Source: Ilyomonas sp965214235 (GTDB lineage Bacteria > Bacteroidota > Bacteroidia > Chitinophagales > Chitinophagaceae). From it: a stretch of 64,000 bases of DNA. The translations under genes and the position numbers were made by a program. The stretch lies in the NCBI GenBank assembly GCA_965214235.1, contig CBDCBH010000002.1, forward strand, positions 372,001 to 436,000. Direction: 5' to 3'. This document shows, piece after piece, positions 47,694 to 56,364 of the stretch. The first letter of the stretch is position 1. Each line of letters begins with the position of its first letter. The notes under the pieces were generated by a model. That model made no database searches, was not told the DNA's origin, and saw only the letters and a program-made list of their open reading frames with translations.

Positions 47694-47965
47694 TTAATAT
47701 CGTTGATAATATAAGAAATGCTAATTTAAATTTCAAGAGAAAGAGTTCAGGGTTGAACATCCCAAAACTAAAAACCCCACCCAAACCAACCACTAAAACA
47801 GGTAAACAATTAGGTAAGCAAACCGGTAATTTACCTATTTACCTTTTTCATAAAAAGAGGGGTTATTGACCGCAATTCAGTTACGCATAAGCAAATATTT
47901 ATTTTACTTTTTTTATTTTCTCCATTTATATTTACGTACCAAATTTTAATTCGCCAATTGCTGTT

Positions 47966-49042
47966 ATGAATTGTGGAAAACTGCTGTTATTACTGATATC
48001 ATTCTTAGTGTATTTTACCTGTTCTGCACAAAAGAAAACTTCGGTTTCGCCTTTACAAGCCTTACTTGCCAGTAAGGACTTTTTTTCTATCAACTGGCAA
48101 GGCAAAGCCATTGCCATTGCTGATACGCCATTCAACACCTTTCCGCAAAACCTGTTAAAAACAAAAGATGGCTTATACCTGTTTGTAAATGGTTCAGGCA
48201 GGCTGTACCAATTAGCAGATAATGGCACAGGCATTCAGCCGCAACGTAATGATTCCACTATTTTCTTTGGTTACAATTTCAATTCGTTTTCTTTTGTTTA
48301 CCACGATACTATGTATTCGTTAGGCGGATATGGTATGTGGCGCATTAACGGGCAGCTTCGTGCCTATATTCCGCAGGCGCATTCGTGGGACATTGTTCCG
48401 CTAAATGAAGAAGTGCCGGTTCTAATGCAGGATAATGATAACAATATGCTTTGGTACGATAAGAAATCGGGCAGCTTGTATATCGCCTATTCATTGCAAC
48501 GCAACCAGGCCGTAAAGCACAATTCGTTGAATGAAGCAACCTTTGATTATACAGTTCGCAGCCTGAACATGCAAACCAAAGAGTGGAAGGATGAAGGAGA
48601 GTTAAGTTCCGTATTCAGAGGCAAGGTGGATTTGATCAGGAATATTGCTTTTACTCCATGGGGACAACTGGTAACCTTTGGCGATAAGCTGCTGCTGATT
48701 GATTACCAGCATAACCAGCTATTGCATTTTACAGATGAGAAAGAAAACAAAATTCGCCCATTACTTTTTCAATATCCTACTGATAGTCTTTACTACTGCA
48801 TAGATTCTACTTTATATTTCGGAAACATTCGGGAAAACAGGTTGGGTTCTTTGGCTTTGCACAAAAACGATTTTATTGTTTCTGATGCATCTGTTTATAC
48901 AAATTCATCCGCATCTAAAACGGTTATTGCTGCGAGTATCTTTTCTTTATTGTTGGTAGCCGGATGGATATTATGGAAAAAGAAAAGCAATCAGCGTAAA
49001 CTCGTTTATAATCCACCTCTTAAGGTTAATATTACAGAATAG
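47966..49042 (+). CDS. Exported propeller-like sensor protein with C-terminal membrane anchor
   Basis: A 358-residue protein with a signal peptide (ends FTCSAQ) and repeated beta blades containing Y, W and G (LYLFVNGSGRLYQL, TMYSLGGYGMWRINGQL, SLYIAYSLQRNQ, LLLIDYQHNQLLHF), resembling a kelch-type propeller. One C-terminal membrane helix (TVIAASIFSLLLVAGWILW) leads to a short basic cytoplasmic tail. The stop is a TAG at 49040. The frame then remains open, through an ATG at 49055, into the next ORF without another stop. The two may therefore be one transmembrane regulator split by an amber mutation. Confidence 0.75.
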   Translation: MNCGKLLLLLISFLVYFTCSAQKKTSVSPLQALLASKDFFSINWQGKAIAIADTPFNTFPQNLLKTKDGLYLFVNGSGRLYQLADNGTGIQPQRNDSTIFFGYNFNSFSFVYHDTMYSLGGYGMWRINGQLRAYIPQAHSWDIVPLNEEVPVLMQDNDNNMLWYDKKSGSLYIAYSLQRNQAVKHNSLNEATFDYTVRSLNMQTKEWKDEGELSSVFRGKVDLIRNIAFTPWGQLVTFGDKLLLIDYQHNQLLHFTDEKENKIRPLLFQYPTDSLYYCIDSTLYFGNIRENRLGSLALHKNDFIVSDASVYTNSSASKTVIAASIFSLLLVAGWILWKKKSNQRKLVYNPPLKVNITE

Positions 49043-49054
49043 CCAAAAGAGGAT

Positions 49055-49420
49055 ATGATAACTGTACCGGAAGAAAGCGTACAAATGTTTGTAAAACCAA
49101 CAATCCATTTTACCGAAAAAGAACTTCGGATCATTCAACTGATCGCTGGTAATAGTCATAAGAAAATGTTTACTTCAACCGACGAATTGAACAGGATATT
49201 AGGATTGACCAATGCAACCTACGACAATCAGAAAGTGCAACGCAGTAAGTTGTTTAAATCTATCAATGACAAATATTGTAATTGGAAAAATACAAAAGAA
49301 GATTTAATACAAAGCCGCTCTCAACAAGACGGTGACGGAAGATATAAGGAATACTTTATTGCTGCTGATAACTTACATGAACTGGAAACAATTTGTACGA
49401 AAGCCGCTCAGGAAAATTGA
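49055..49420 (+). CDS. Probable winged-helix DNA-binding protein or detached regulator domain
   Basis: A 121-residue soluble protein in the same frame as the preceding membrane sensor, 12 bases after its stop. The order of predicted helices (FTEKELRIIQLIAG, STDELNRILGL, QKVQRSKLFKSINDKY) followed by a beta hairpin (LIQSRSQQDGDGRYKEYFIA) resembles a winged helix. Together with the sensor it would make a periplasmic-propeller, membrane-helix, cytoplasmic-DNA-binding regulator. Family assignment is by pattern only. Confidence 0.55.
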   Translation: MITVPEESVQMFVKPTIHFTEKELRIIQLIAGNSHKKMFTSTDELNRILGLTNATYDNQKVQRSKLFKSINDKYCNWKNTKEDLIQSRSQQDGDGRYKEYFIAADNLHELETICTKAAQEN

Positions 49421-49441
49421 ATCTTCACATATTAAAAATTA

Positions 49442-49476
49442 AAAAACGCCGCTTCCTTTCCGAAAGCGGCGTTTGC
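49442..49476. terminator. Bidirectional terminator between the regulator ORF and rpoB
   Basis: AAACGCCGCTT and AAGCGGCGTTT form a perfect stem with a T-rich flank on both strands. It lies between convergent genes. Confidence 0.85.
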
Positions 49477-49487
49477 ATTTTCTACTT

Positions 49488-49524
49488 CCTTCTCCACTCG
49501 TGGAGAAGGGTTGGGGATGAGGTC
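49488..49524 (+). repeat. Palindromic repeat, intergenic copy abutting rpoB stop
   Basis: CCTTCTCCACTCGTGGAGAA followed by GGGTTGGGGATGAGGTC. It matches the in-frame copies at 2221-2260, 4882-4920 and 8512-8551. Its last base is the first base of the rpoB stop complement. Confidence 0.7.
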
Positions 49525-52500
49525 TATTCAAATTTCAAATCCAATCCCAAGCCTCTCAATTCATGAACCAATACATTGAAAGATTCAGGAATACCGGCTT
49601 TTGGAATGTTTTCGCCTTTTACAATGGCTTCATATGTTTTTGCACGACCAATAATGTCATCCGATTTAATGGTTAACAGTTCCTGCAAAATGTTGGATGC
49701 ACCGTAAGCTTCGAGTGCCCACACTTCCATTTCGCCAAAACGCTGACCGCCAAATTGAGCTTTACCACCCAGCGGTTGTTGCGTAATCAAGCTATAAGGC
49801 CCGATTGAACGTGCGTGCATTTTATCATCCACCATGTGGTGTAGCTTAATCATATAAATGACTCCTACCGTTGCTTTCTGATGGAAGCGTTCGCCTGTTT
49901 CACCATCATACAAATGTGTATGACCCATAGAAGGAATGCCCGACTTTTCGCAATACTCCGCTATTTCTTCAGGAGTAGCACCATCAAAAATGGGAGTTGC
50001 GAATTTCACGCCCAGCTTCTTGCCCGTCCAGCCTAAGATAGTTTCGTAAATCTGTCCCAGGTTCATACGGCTGGGTACACCCAACGGATTTAGTACAATG
50101 TCAACCGGAGTTCCATCTTCCATAAACGGCATGTCTTCGGCACGTACAATTTTAGCAACGATACCTTTATTACCATGCCTACCAGCCATCTTATCACCTA
50201 CCTTCAACTTACGTTTTACGGCAAGATAAACTTTGGCTAATTTTAATACACCAGCTGGCAATTCATCGCCTATGGAGATGTTGAACTTCTCTCTTTTGTA
50301 ACGACCCAATTCTTCGTTGTACTTGATACTATAATTGTGAAGAAGAACATTAATTTGATTATCAATTACCGCATCGCCAGTCCAGCCTAACGGATTAACA
50401 TTTTGAAAGTCAAGAGAAGCTAAATTTTTCGGATTGAACTTAGCAGTTTTTCCAATCAGCATCTCACCAAAATTATTGCTAACACCGGCAGAAGACTTGT
50501 CTCTTAATACCAGTTGCAATTTTTCGAGCAATAAATTTTTGATGTCTTCTTCGTTCTTTTCATGAACTTTTTCAACTTTTTCAAGCTGCGCTTTTTCACG
50601 GATTTTACCGTTCTTATCTTTCTTTGCGCGTTGAAAAAGCTTTTTATCTATTACTACCCCTTCTGTTCCGTTCGGCGCCTTTAATGAAGCGTCTTTAGCA
50701 TCGCCGGCTTTATCACCAAAAATGGCACGCAACAGCTTTTCTTCCGGCGTTGGATCGCTTTCACCTTTGGGTGTGATTTTACCAATTAAAATATCGCCTT
50801 CCCGAACCTGCGCACCAATGCGGATAATACCATGCTCATCCAAATCTTTCGTAGCTTCTTCAGAAACGTTAGGAATATCAGAGGTCAATTCTTCTTCACC
50901 TAATTTTGTATCGCGCACTTCCAATTCATATTCTTCAATATGGATAGAAGTAAACAAGTCTTCGCGAACTACTTTTTCATTAATAACGATCGCATCTTCA
51001 AAATTGTAACCTTTCCAGGGCATAAATGCTACCTGTAGATTACGACCCAATGCCAGTTCGCCATCTTTTGTTGCATAGCCTTCGGTTAAGAAATCTCCTT
51101 TTATCACTTTCTGTCCCTTCTTTACAGCCGGACGCAAGTTGATAGAAGTTGACTGGTTTGTTTTAATGAACTTTGTTAACCGATATACAACCAAGTCATC
51201 TTCAAAAGAAACAAGACGATCCGCATCGTTACGGTTATAGCGAACATGAATTTCTTTCGCATCTACAAATTCTACCACACCCGTTCCATCTGCATGAATC
51301 TGGATGCGGGCATCGCGGGCTGCTTTGCCTTCCAAGCCAGTACCTACAATGGGAGCCTGTGGCAGAATCAATGGCACAGCCTGGCGTTGCATGTTGGAAC
51401 CCATCAGCGCACGGTTGGCATCATCGTGTTCCAGGAAGGGGATGAGTGATGCACTCAAACCTACAATCTGGTTAGGAGCAACGTCCATGTACTGAACATC
51501 GTTTCTTTCGAGAATAGGAAAATCACCGGTTTCGCGGCTGATAATTTTATCTTCAACAAAATTTCCTTTATCGTCTAAAACGGTGTTACTCTGTGCAATC
51601 TTTGCTGTATCTTCTTCCTCGGCGCTTAAAAATTTTAAATTCTTCAAATCCACTTTACCATTGTCCACGCGGTGATACGGCGTTTCAATAAAGCCCATAT
51701 CATTAATCTTCGCATGAACACAAAGTGTAGAAATCAAACCAATGTTCGGTCCTTCCGGTGTTTCAATGGTACACAAACGACCATAATGGCTATAATGCAC
51801 GTCGCGCACTTCAAAGCCTGCACGCTCACGGCTTAAACCTCCGGGTCCGAGTGCAGAAATACGACGCTTGTGCGTGATTTCAGAAAGCGGATTGGTTTGA
51901 TCTAAAAACTGGCTTAACTGTGAAGTTCCAAAAAATGAATTGATAACAGAAGATAAAGTACGTGCATTAATCAAATCAACCGGCGTAAACACTTCATTGT
52001 CTCTTACGTTCATTCTTTCGCGGATGGTACGTGCCATACGCGCCAGGCCAACGCCAAACTGTGCATACAACTGTTCGCCAACCGTACGAACACGGCGGTT
52101 GCTTAAATGGTCAATATCATCAATATCCGCTTTTGCATTGGTTAAACGAACGAGATATTTTATAATTTCAATAATGTCTTCTTTGGTAAGAACTTTATTG
52201 GTGAGCTTCTGCGTTACGCCCAGTTTGCGGTTAATTTTATAACGACCTACTTCGCCCAAATCGTAACGCTTATCGCTGAAGAACAATTTATCAATAATAC
52301 CACGCGCCGTTTCATTATCCGGCGCATCGGCACCACGCAACTGGCGATAAATATGCTGTACCGCTTCTAATTCGCTGTTGGAAGTGTCTTTATTTAATGT
52401 ATTGTAGATGATAGCATAATCGCCGCCTACATCTTCACGTTGAACAAATACACTCTTAGCTTCCACATCAATAATGGTAGCAATGGCATCTTCATCCAGC

Positions 52501-53327
52501 ACCGTATCGCGTTCCATCACAATTTCATTTCGCTCGATAGAAACCACTTCGCCGGTATCTTCATCCACAAAATCTTCTACCCATGTTCTCAAAACACGCG
52601 CAGCTAATTTTTTACCCAATTGTTTTTGCAGCGATTTTTTATCGGCAGGCACTTCAGTAGCCATTCCGAACAGTTCCAGAATGTCTTTATCTGTTTCAAA
52701 ACCAATAGAACGCAATAAAGTAGTTACCGGAAATTTCTTTTTACGGTCAATGTACGCATACATTACGTTGTTAATGTCGGTAGCAAATTCCATCCACGCG
52801 CCTTTAAAAGGAATTACACGGGCGGAGTAAATTTTAGTGCCATTCGGGTGAATAGACTGACCGAAAAAAACACCCGGAGAACGATGAAGTTGCGAAACCA
52901 CCACACGCTCTGCACCATTAATAACAAAGGTACCACGCGGCGTCATGTAAGGAATGTTTCCAAGAAACACATCCTGCACAATCGTTTGAAAATCCACATG
53001 CTCTTCGTCGTTACAACTCAAGCGCAGCTTGGCTTTCAGCGGAACTGCATAAGTTAAACCACGTTCCATACATTCTTCAATGGTGTAGCGTGGAGGATCA
53101 ATAAAATAATCTAAAAATTCGAGCACGAAAATGTTTCTCGTGTCGGTGATGGGAAAGTTTTCTTTAAACACACGGAACAAACCTTCAACGTTGCGTTTAT
53201 CGGGCGTGGTTTCCAACTGAAAAAATTCCCTGAAAGATTGTAACTGAATGTCTAATAAATCAGGTGTTTCAGCAAGGTGTTTGGTTTTACCGAAGCTGAC
53301 CCTGTTTTGAACTTTTGTTGATGACAT
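49524..53327 (-). CDS. rpoB: RNA polymerase beta subunit
   Basis: A 1,267-residue RpoB of normal Bacteroidota length. The rifampicin region reads GTSQLSQFLDQTNPLSEITH then KRRISALGPGGLSRERAGFE, with the usual sensitive residues. Other conserved blocks are ETPEGPNIGLISTL, AFMPWKGYNFEDAIVINEK, KVGDKMAGRHGNKGIVAKI and GGKAQFGGQRFGEMEVWALE. It has its own promoter and sits alone. rpoC, which normally follows in the same operon, is not downstream, and rplJ/rplL are not upstream. The sequence looks fully functional. Confidence 0.98.
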   Translation of the reverse strand: MSSTKVQNRVSFGKTKHLAETPDLLDIQLQSFREFFQLETTPDKRNVEGLFRVFKENFPITDTRNIFVLEFLDYFIDPPRYTIEECMERGLTYAVPLKAKLRLSCNDEEHVDFQTIVQDVFLGNIPYMTPRGTFVINGAERVVVSQLHRSPGVFFGQSIHPNGTKIYSARVIPFKGAWMEFATDINNVMYAYIDRKKKFPVTTLLRSIGFETDKDILELFGMATEVPADKKSLQKQLGKKLAARVLRTWVEDFVDEDTGEVVSIERNEIVMERDTVLDEDAIATIIDVEAKSVFVQREDVGGDYAIIYNTLNKDTSNSELEAVQHIYRQLRGADAPDNETARGIIDKLFFSDKRYDLGEVGRYKINRKLGVTQKLTNKVLTKEDIIEIIKYLVRLTNAKADIDDIDHLSNRRVRTVGEQLYAQFGVGLARMARTIRERMNVRDNEVFTPVDLINARTLSSVINSFFGTSQLSQFLDQTNPLSEITHKRRISALGPGGLSRERAGFEVRDVHYSHYGRLCTIETPEGPNIGLISTLCVHAKINDMGFIETPYHRVDNGKVDLKNLKFLSAEEEDTAKIAQSNTVLDDKGNFVEDKIISRETGDFPILERNDVQYMDVAPNQIVGLSASLIPFLEHDDANRALMGSNMQRQAVPLILPQAPIVGTGLEGKAARDARIQIHADGTGVVEFVDAKEIHVRYNRNDADRLVSFEDDLVVYRLTKFIKTNQSTSINLRPAVKKGQKVIKGDFLTEGYATKDGELALGRNLQVAFMPWKGYNFEDAIVINEKVVREDLFTSIHIEEYELEVRDTKLGEEELTSDIPNVSEEATKDLDEHGIIRIGAQVREGDILIGKITPKGESDPTPEEKLLRAIFGDKAGDAKDASLKAPNGTEGVVIDKKLFQRAKKDKNGKIREKAQLEKVEKVHEKNEEDIKNLLLEKLQLVLRDKSSAGVSNNFGEMLIGKTAKFNPKNLASLDFQNVNPLGWTGDAVIDNQINVLLHNYSIKYNEELGRYKREKFNISIGDELPAGVLKLAKVYLAVKRKLKVGDKMAGRHGNKGIVAKIVRAEDMPFMEDGTPVDIVLNPLGVPSRMNLGQIYETILGWTGKKLGVKFATPIFDGATPEEIAEYCEKSGIPSMGHTHLYDGETGERFHQKATVGVIYMIKLHHMVDDKMHARSIGPYSLITQQPLGGKAQFGGQRFGEMEVWALEAYGASNILQELLTIKSDDIIGRAKTYEAIVKGENIPKAGIPESFNVLVHELRGLGLDLKFE

Positions 53328-53470
53328 ATCTGAATTTAACCGGTTTTTTGCTTAATAACTCTTCTTAATTCTTGATAAGAAAAGATTCGAGGTAATACAA
53401 TGAAAGAGAAGTGATCTTGTTACGCTTGTTATCATCCTCTTTACTATTGCTGCTCAATTAAAAAGGATGG

Positions 53471-53478
53471 CAAAATTA
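53471..53478 (-). promoter_or_regulatory. Promoter -7 box of rpoB
   Basis: TAATTTTG on the minus strand, an exact TAnnTTTG, 144 bases before the rpoB ATG. This leaves a leader of about 135 bases containing a weak hairpin (TTCTTA against TAAGAA) that could regulate expression. Confidence 0.5.
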
Positions 53479-53594
53479 CGCATAATGAGCGAAATGTAAA
53501 ACAAATTAATAAGGGTTTTTATTGGTTTAACAAAATTTGACAAAAGAATTAGAAAAAAATTTCCGGAATAAAAATTTATAAACAACGATTAACG

Positions 53595-53625
53595 AGAATG
53601 CGCTCCTTGCGCAATTCTACTTTTG
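53595..53625 (+). promoter_or_regulatory. Promoter and possible operator of the ABC ATPase gene
   Basis: TACTTTTG (53618-53625) is an exact -7 box 27 bases before the ATG. An imperfect inverted repeat, AGAATGCGC and GCGCAATTCT (53595-53618), touches its upstream edge where a repressor could block polymerase. Confidence 0.45.
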
Positions 53626-53651
53626 TTGTTTGATAAGATGATTTTTGCAAC

Positions 53652-54635
53652 ATGAATTTATTAGAAGTTATAAACATAAGTAAACAACAAGGCGAATTAG
53701 CTACACTCAAGAATATCAGCTTTGCAATATCGCAATTTCATAAAACAGCCATCGCAGGCGAAACGGGTTCGGGTAAAAGCACATTATTAAAGATAATTGC
53801 AGGATTGGTTCAGCCAGATGGAGGTGAAGTTATCTTTCAAAACAAAAAGATAAAAGGGCCGTTAGAAAAACTGTTGCCTGGTCATCCGCAGATTGCATAT
53901 CTGTCGCAACATTTTGAATTGCGAAACAATTACAAGGTTGAGGACGAATTGAATTATCTCAATCAATTAAGCGATGAAGAAGCGGATGCTTTGTTTGAAG
54001 TGTGCAGAATTAAACATCTTTTGAAACGAAAAACAACAGAAGTTTCGGGAGGAGAGAAGCAACGCATTGCCTTAGCGCGATTGTTGTTATCATCACCTGC
54101 ATTGTTACTGCTTGATGAGCCTTATTCTAACCTCGACATTATTCATAAAAACGTATTAAAAAAAGTAGTTCAGGAGGTAAGTGAAAAACTGAACATCACT
54201 TGTATGCTTATCTCTCACGACCCGCATGATTTGCTTTCCTGGGCAAACGAAATATTAGTAATGAAAGATGGAACGATAATCCAAAAAGGAACTCCGGAAG
54301 ATATTTACTGCTTTCCGGTTAATGAATACGTAGCTGCACTTTCGGGAAGTTATAATTTACTTGCCACATCATTTTATAATGCTTTTTTACAAACGCCCAT
54401 TGAAGAAAACGGCAAGAAAGTTTTTATTCGCCCCGAACAATTTTGCATCAATTCGTTACAAACGAAATTTGTAAAAGGCAAGGTTAAAGATGTTCGCTTT
54501 TTAGGAAGCGCTTATGAGGCAGATGTTCAGTTTGGCAATGGTGAAGTAATTGCAGTAAAAACAAACCTATCAAACATTGAAATAAACAAAGAAGTAAGGG
54601 TTTCGTTAATAAAAAATGAAGTTTGGTTTATGTAA
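53652..54635 (+). CDS. ABC transporter ATP-binding protein (orphan)
   Basis: A 327-residue ATPase: Walker A AGETGSGKSTLLK (about 37-49), Q-loop region IAYLSQHFELRNNY, signature VSGGEKQRIALARLL, Walker B LLLLDEPYSNLD and switch ISHDPHD. The C-terminal 100 residues (KVFIRPEQFCI, VKGKVKDVRFLGSAYEADV) form a TOBE-like domain, as in iron, spermidine/putrescine, sulfate or molybdate importers. No permease or binding protein lies nearby, so the partner subunits are elsewhere. It is divergent from rpoB. Confidence 0.9.
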   Translation: MNLLEVINISKQQGELATLKNISFAISQFHKTAIAGETGSGKSTLLKIIAGLVQPDGGEVIFQNKKIKGPLEKLLPGHPQIAYLSQHFELRNNYKVEDELNYLNQLSDEEADALFEVCRIKHLLKRKTTEVSGGEKQRIALARLLLSSPALLLLDEPYSNLDIIHKNVLKKVVQEVSEKLNITCMLISHDPHDLLSWANEILVMKDGTIIQKGTPEDIYCFPVNEYVAALSGSYNLLATSFYNAFLQTPIEENGKKVFIRPEQFCINSLQTKFVKGKVKDVRFLGSAYEADVQFGNGEVIAVKTNLSNIEINKEVRVSLIKNEVWFM

Positions 54636-54921
54636 TTTATTTCTTTACTACACATAACCAACTTTCGTTTCATTAATAATGGCGCGTTTGTTTTTGTTTG
54701 CATGATTGTATAAAAATGTGGTAGTGGTATGAGAAGTTTGATGAAAACACATAGGCACAGAACAAACAGAGACTTTAAATAGATTTTTCTATGTGTTTTC
54801 TTTCCTATGTACCTATTGATTCTATGTGGTTTGTTTTATCATCATACAATTTATACCGCTACCAAAAATGTTTTGTTCGTTTGTTTTTACTGCATTTTTA
54901 ATTGTTCATACAATTGATTTT
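54636..54921. repeat. Intergenic region with a dispersed CTATGTG-type inverted repeat
   Basis: No ORF. AAAACACATAG at 54744-54754 pairs with CTATGTGTTTT at 54789-54799, and two further CTATGTG-like units follow up to about 54830. This composition resembles a short-repeat family I associate with Bacteroidota intergenic DNA; its function is not known. Confidence 0.5.
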
Positions 54922-55305
54922 TTACATTACCAATTGTTCAAACAATCGTTCCAGTGTTTTGCTTGCGTTTTTGCATAAACCCGGATGCACTTTTGAGGTT
55001 TGTATAACCGTACTTCGTGATGCCGTTAACCACCGGAAGCGTGATGCTATGGGCAATTGCGCAATGGGTCCGGCTTCTTTGCTGCCTTCGCAAATTTTTT
55101 TAAACCCTTGCAGCCGTTTAATCAAATCGTAGATGTTAAACTCATCGCACAACGATATTATTTTTCTTTCATCAATTATAAATTCTGTTGCTAAAAACCG
55201 TTGTGAAGCGCAATACAATATCACGCCCACATTCACAAATTCTTCCCGCTCCACACGCGGCACCACGCGGATAACCGCATACTCAAATAAGTGCTTCTCT
55301 TGCAT
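54922..55305 (-). CDS. DUF3037 family protein
   Basis: A 127-residue protein with the family opening YAVIRVVPRVEREEFVNVGVI and later LCDEFNIYDLIKRLQGFKKIC and FRWLTASRSTVIQTSKVHPG. It overlaps the end of the upstream HipA-like kinase gene by 23 bases, so the two are translationally coupled. This pairing recurs in many bacteria but has no established role. Confidence 0.88.
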   Translation of the reverse strand: MQEKHLFEYAVIRVVPRVEREEFVNVGVILYCASQRFLATEFIIDERKIISLCDEFNIYDLIKRLQGFKKICEGSKEAGPIAQLPIASRFRWLTASRSTVIQTSKVHPGLCKNASKTLERLFEQLVM

Positions 55306-56077
55306 GGTTTGCTTCGTTTAAAAAGATGGAAGAATGATTCAAACGATCCTGTAAAAAATGAAAATACACCATGCGTTTTTCATCAGCCGAAACATCTGAT
55401 GGCTCTGCAATGGAAAGCCATTCATGGGGCACAAGATGAAGAATATCCCGAATGGTTTTTTCGGTGAGAATGAAACGAAACTCTTTATCCGCTTCATGCA
55501 GGTCGGTTGCAAAAGGAAGCAGCACATGATCCTTTATTTGCGTGAAAGGCCGTTTGCTTTGCTTTTCCATATCATCCCATGAATGATGAAAATAAAACGC
55601 CGCGCCATGGTCAATTAACCAAAGCTCGTTGCGCCACATCAGCATGTTGGTGTTGCGAGCGGTTCTGTCAACATTCATAATAAAAGCATCAAGCCATACA
55701 ATTTTAGAAGCAAGCATTGCGTCAACGCTGTTTACCGAAGTATCAAACGTGGCAGCGCCACTTAAATAATGCAAGCCTAAATTCAAGCCTGTGCTGGCTT
55801 TCAGAAGGTCTTGAATTTCTTCATCGGGTTCGGTTCTGCCAAAGTCGGAAGCCAAATTGGCGAACACTACTTCAGGAACTTTCAGACTTACGGCACGGGC
55901 AATTTCACCTGCAATTAATTCGGCAATTAATGTTTTAATGCCTTGCCCCGCACCGCGAAATTTAAGCACATATAAAAAGCCGTCATCAGCTTCCACAATG
56001 GCTGGCAGCGAGCCGCCTTCACGCAACGGCGTAACGTAGCGAGTAACATCAACGGTTCGTATTTGTGATTTGTTCAT
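55283..56077 (-). CDS. HipA-like kinase family protein
   Basis: A 264-residue protein with the HipA kinase core. KFRGAGQGIKTLIAELIAGE resembles the nucleotide and lysine region. DAFIMNVDRTARNTNML carries the catalytic Asp and Asn. LWLIDHGAAFYFH carries the metal-binding Asp. It is shorter than E. coli HipA (440 residues), lacks its N-terminal half, and has no HipB-type antitoxin beside it. Instead it overlaps a DUF3037 gene. True HipA phosphorylates glutamyl-tRNA synthetase; the target here is unknown. Confidence 0.87.
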   Translation of the reverse strand: MNKSQIRTVDVTRYVTPLREGGSLPAIVEADDGFLYVLKFRGAGQGIKTLIAELIAGEIARAVSLKVPEVVFANLASDFGRTEPDEEIQDLLKASTGLNLGLHYLSGAATFDTSVNSVDAMLASKIVWLDAFIMNVDRTARNTNMLMWRNELWLIDHGAAFYFHHSWDDMEKQSKRPFTQIKDHVLLPFATDLHEADKEFRFILTEKTIRDILHLVPHEWLSIAEPSDVSADEKRMVYFHFLQDRLNHSSIFLNEANHAREALI

Positions 56078-56141
56078 GCTTTTGTTTTTGCACTGTTTTT
56101 TGTACCGCTAAAGCACACAGGAAATAAGAAATAATTTGTTA

Positions 56142-56185
56142 GAAAAGGTTCCGAACTTTTAAAAAGTTCGGAACCTTTTCTTTTA
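56142..56185. terminator. Very long perfect palindrome, likely ftsY terminator
   Basis: GAAAAGGTTCCGAACTTTT and its exact complement meet around one A, a 19-bp arm. T-runs occur on both sides. It lies downstream of ftsY and upstream of the HipA-like gene. Confidence 0.7.
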
Positions 56186-56304
56186 CTCGCATAAAAGCTC
56201 AATTAATTATAAAGCGTACAAGTGTGCGACGCAAGGGACGATAAATCGGAGTTACAAAAGCCGGTAACATAAAATTGTATTCGGTATTAAGTTGTCTGTA
56301 TTTT

Positions 56305-56364
56305 TATTCACAATTCACAACTCACTATTCACCACTCACAACACACCATTCACAACACACTTCT
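56305..56364. repeat. Short-period CACAACTCAC-type simple repeat
   Basis: A run of near-repeats of TTCACAAC and ACTCAC units, ending at the ftsY stop codon. Related degenerate sequence is seen at 14030-14140. Confidence 0.55.

Noticed and set aside
49524..53327. rpoB as a rifampicin-resistant second copy
   Set aside because: The rifampicin-binding residues visible (Q, D, H and S positions) are the ordinary sensitive ones.
56305..56364. A CRISPR array
   Set aside because: The repeat period is only about 10 bases, irregular and without spacers.
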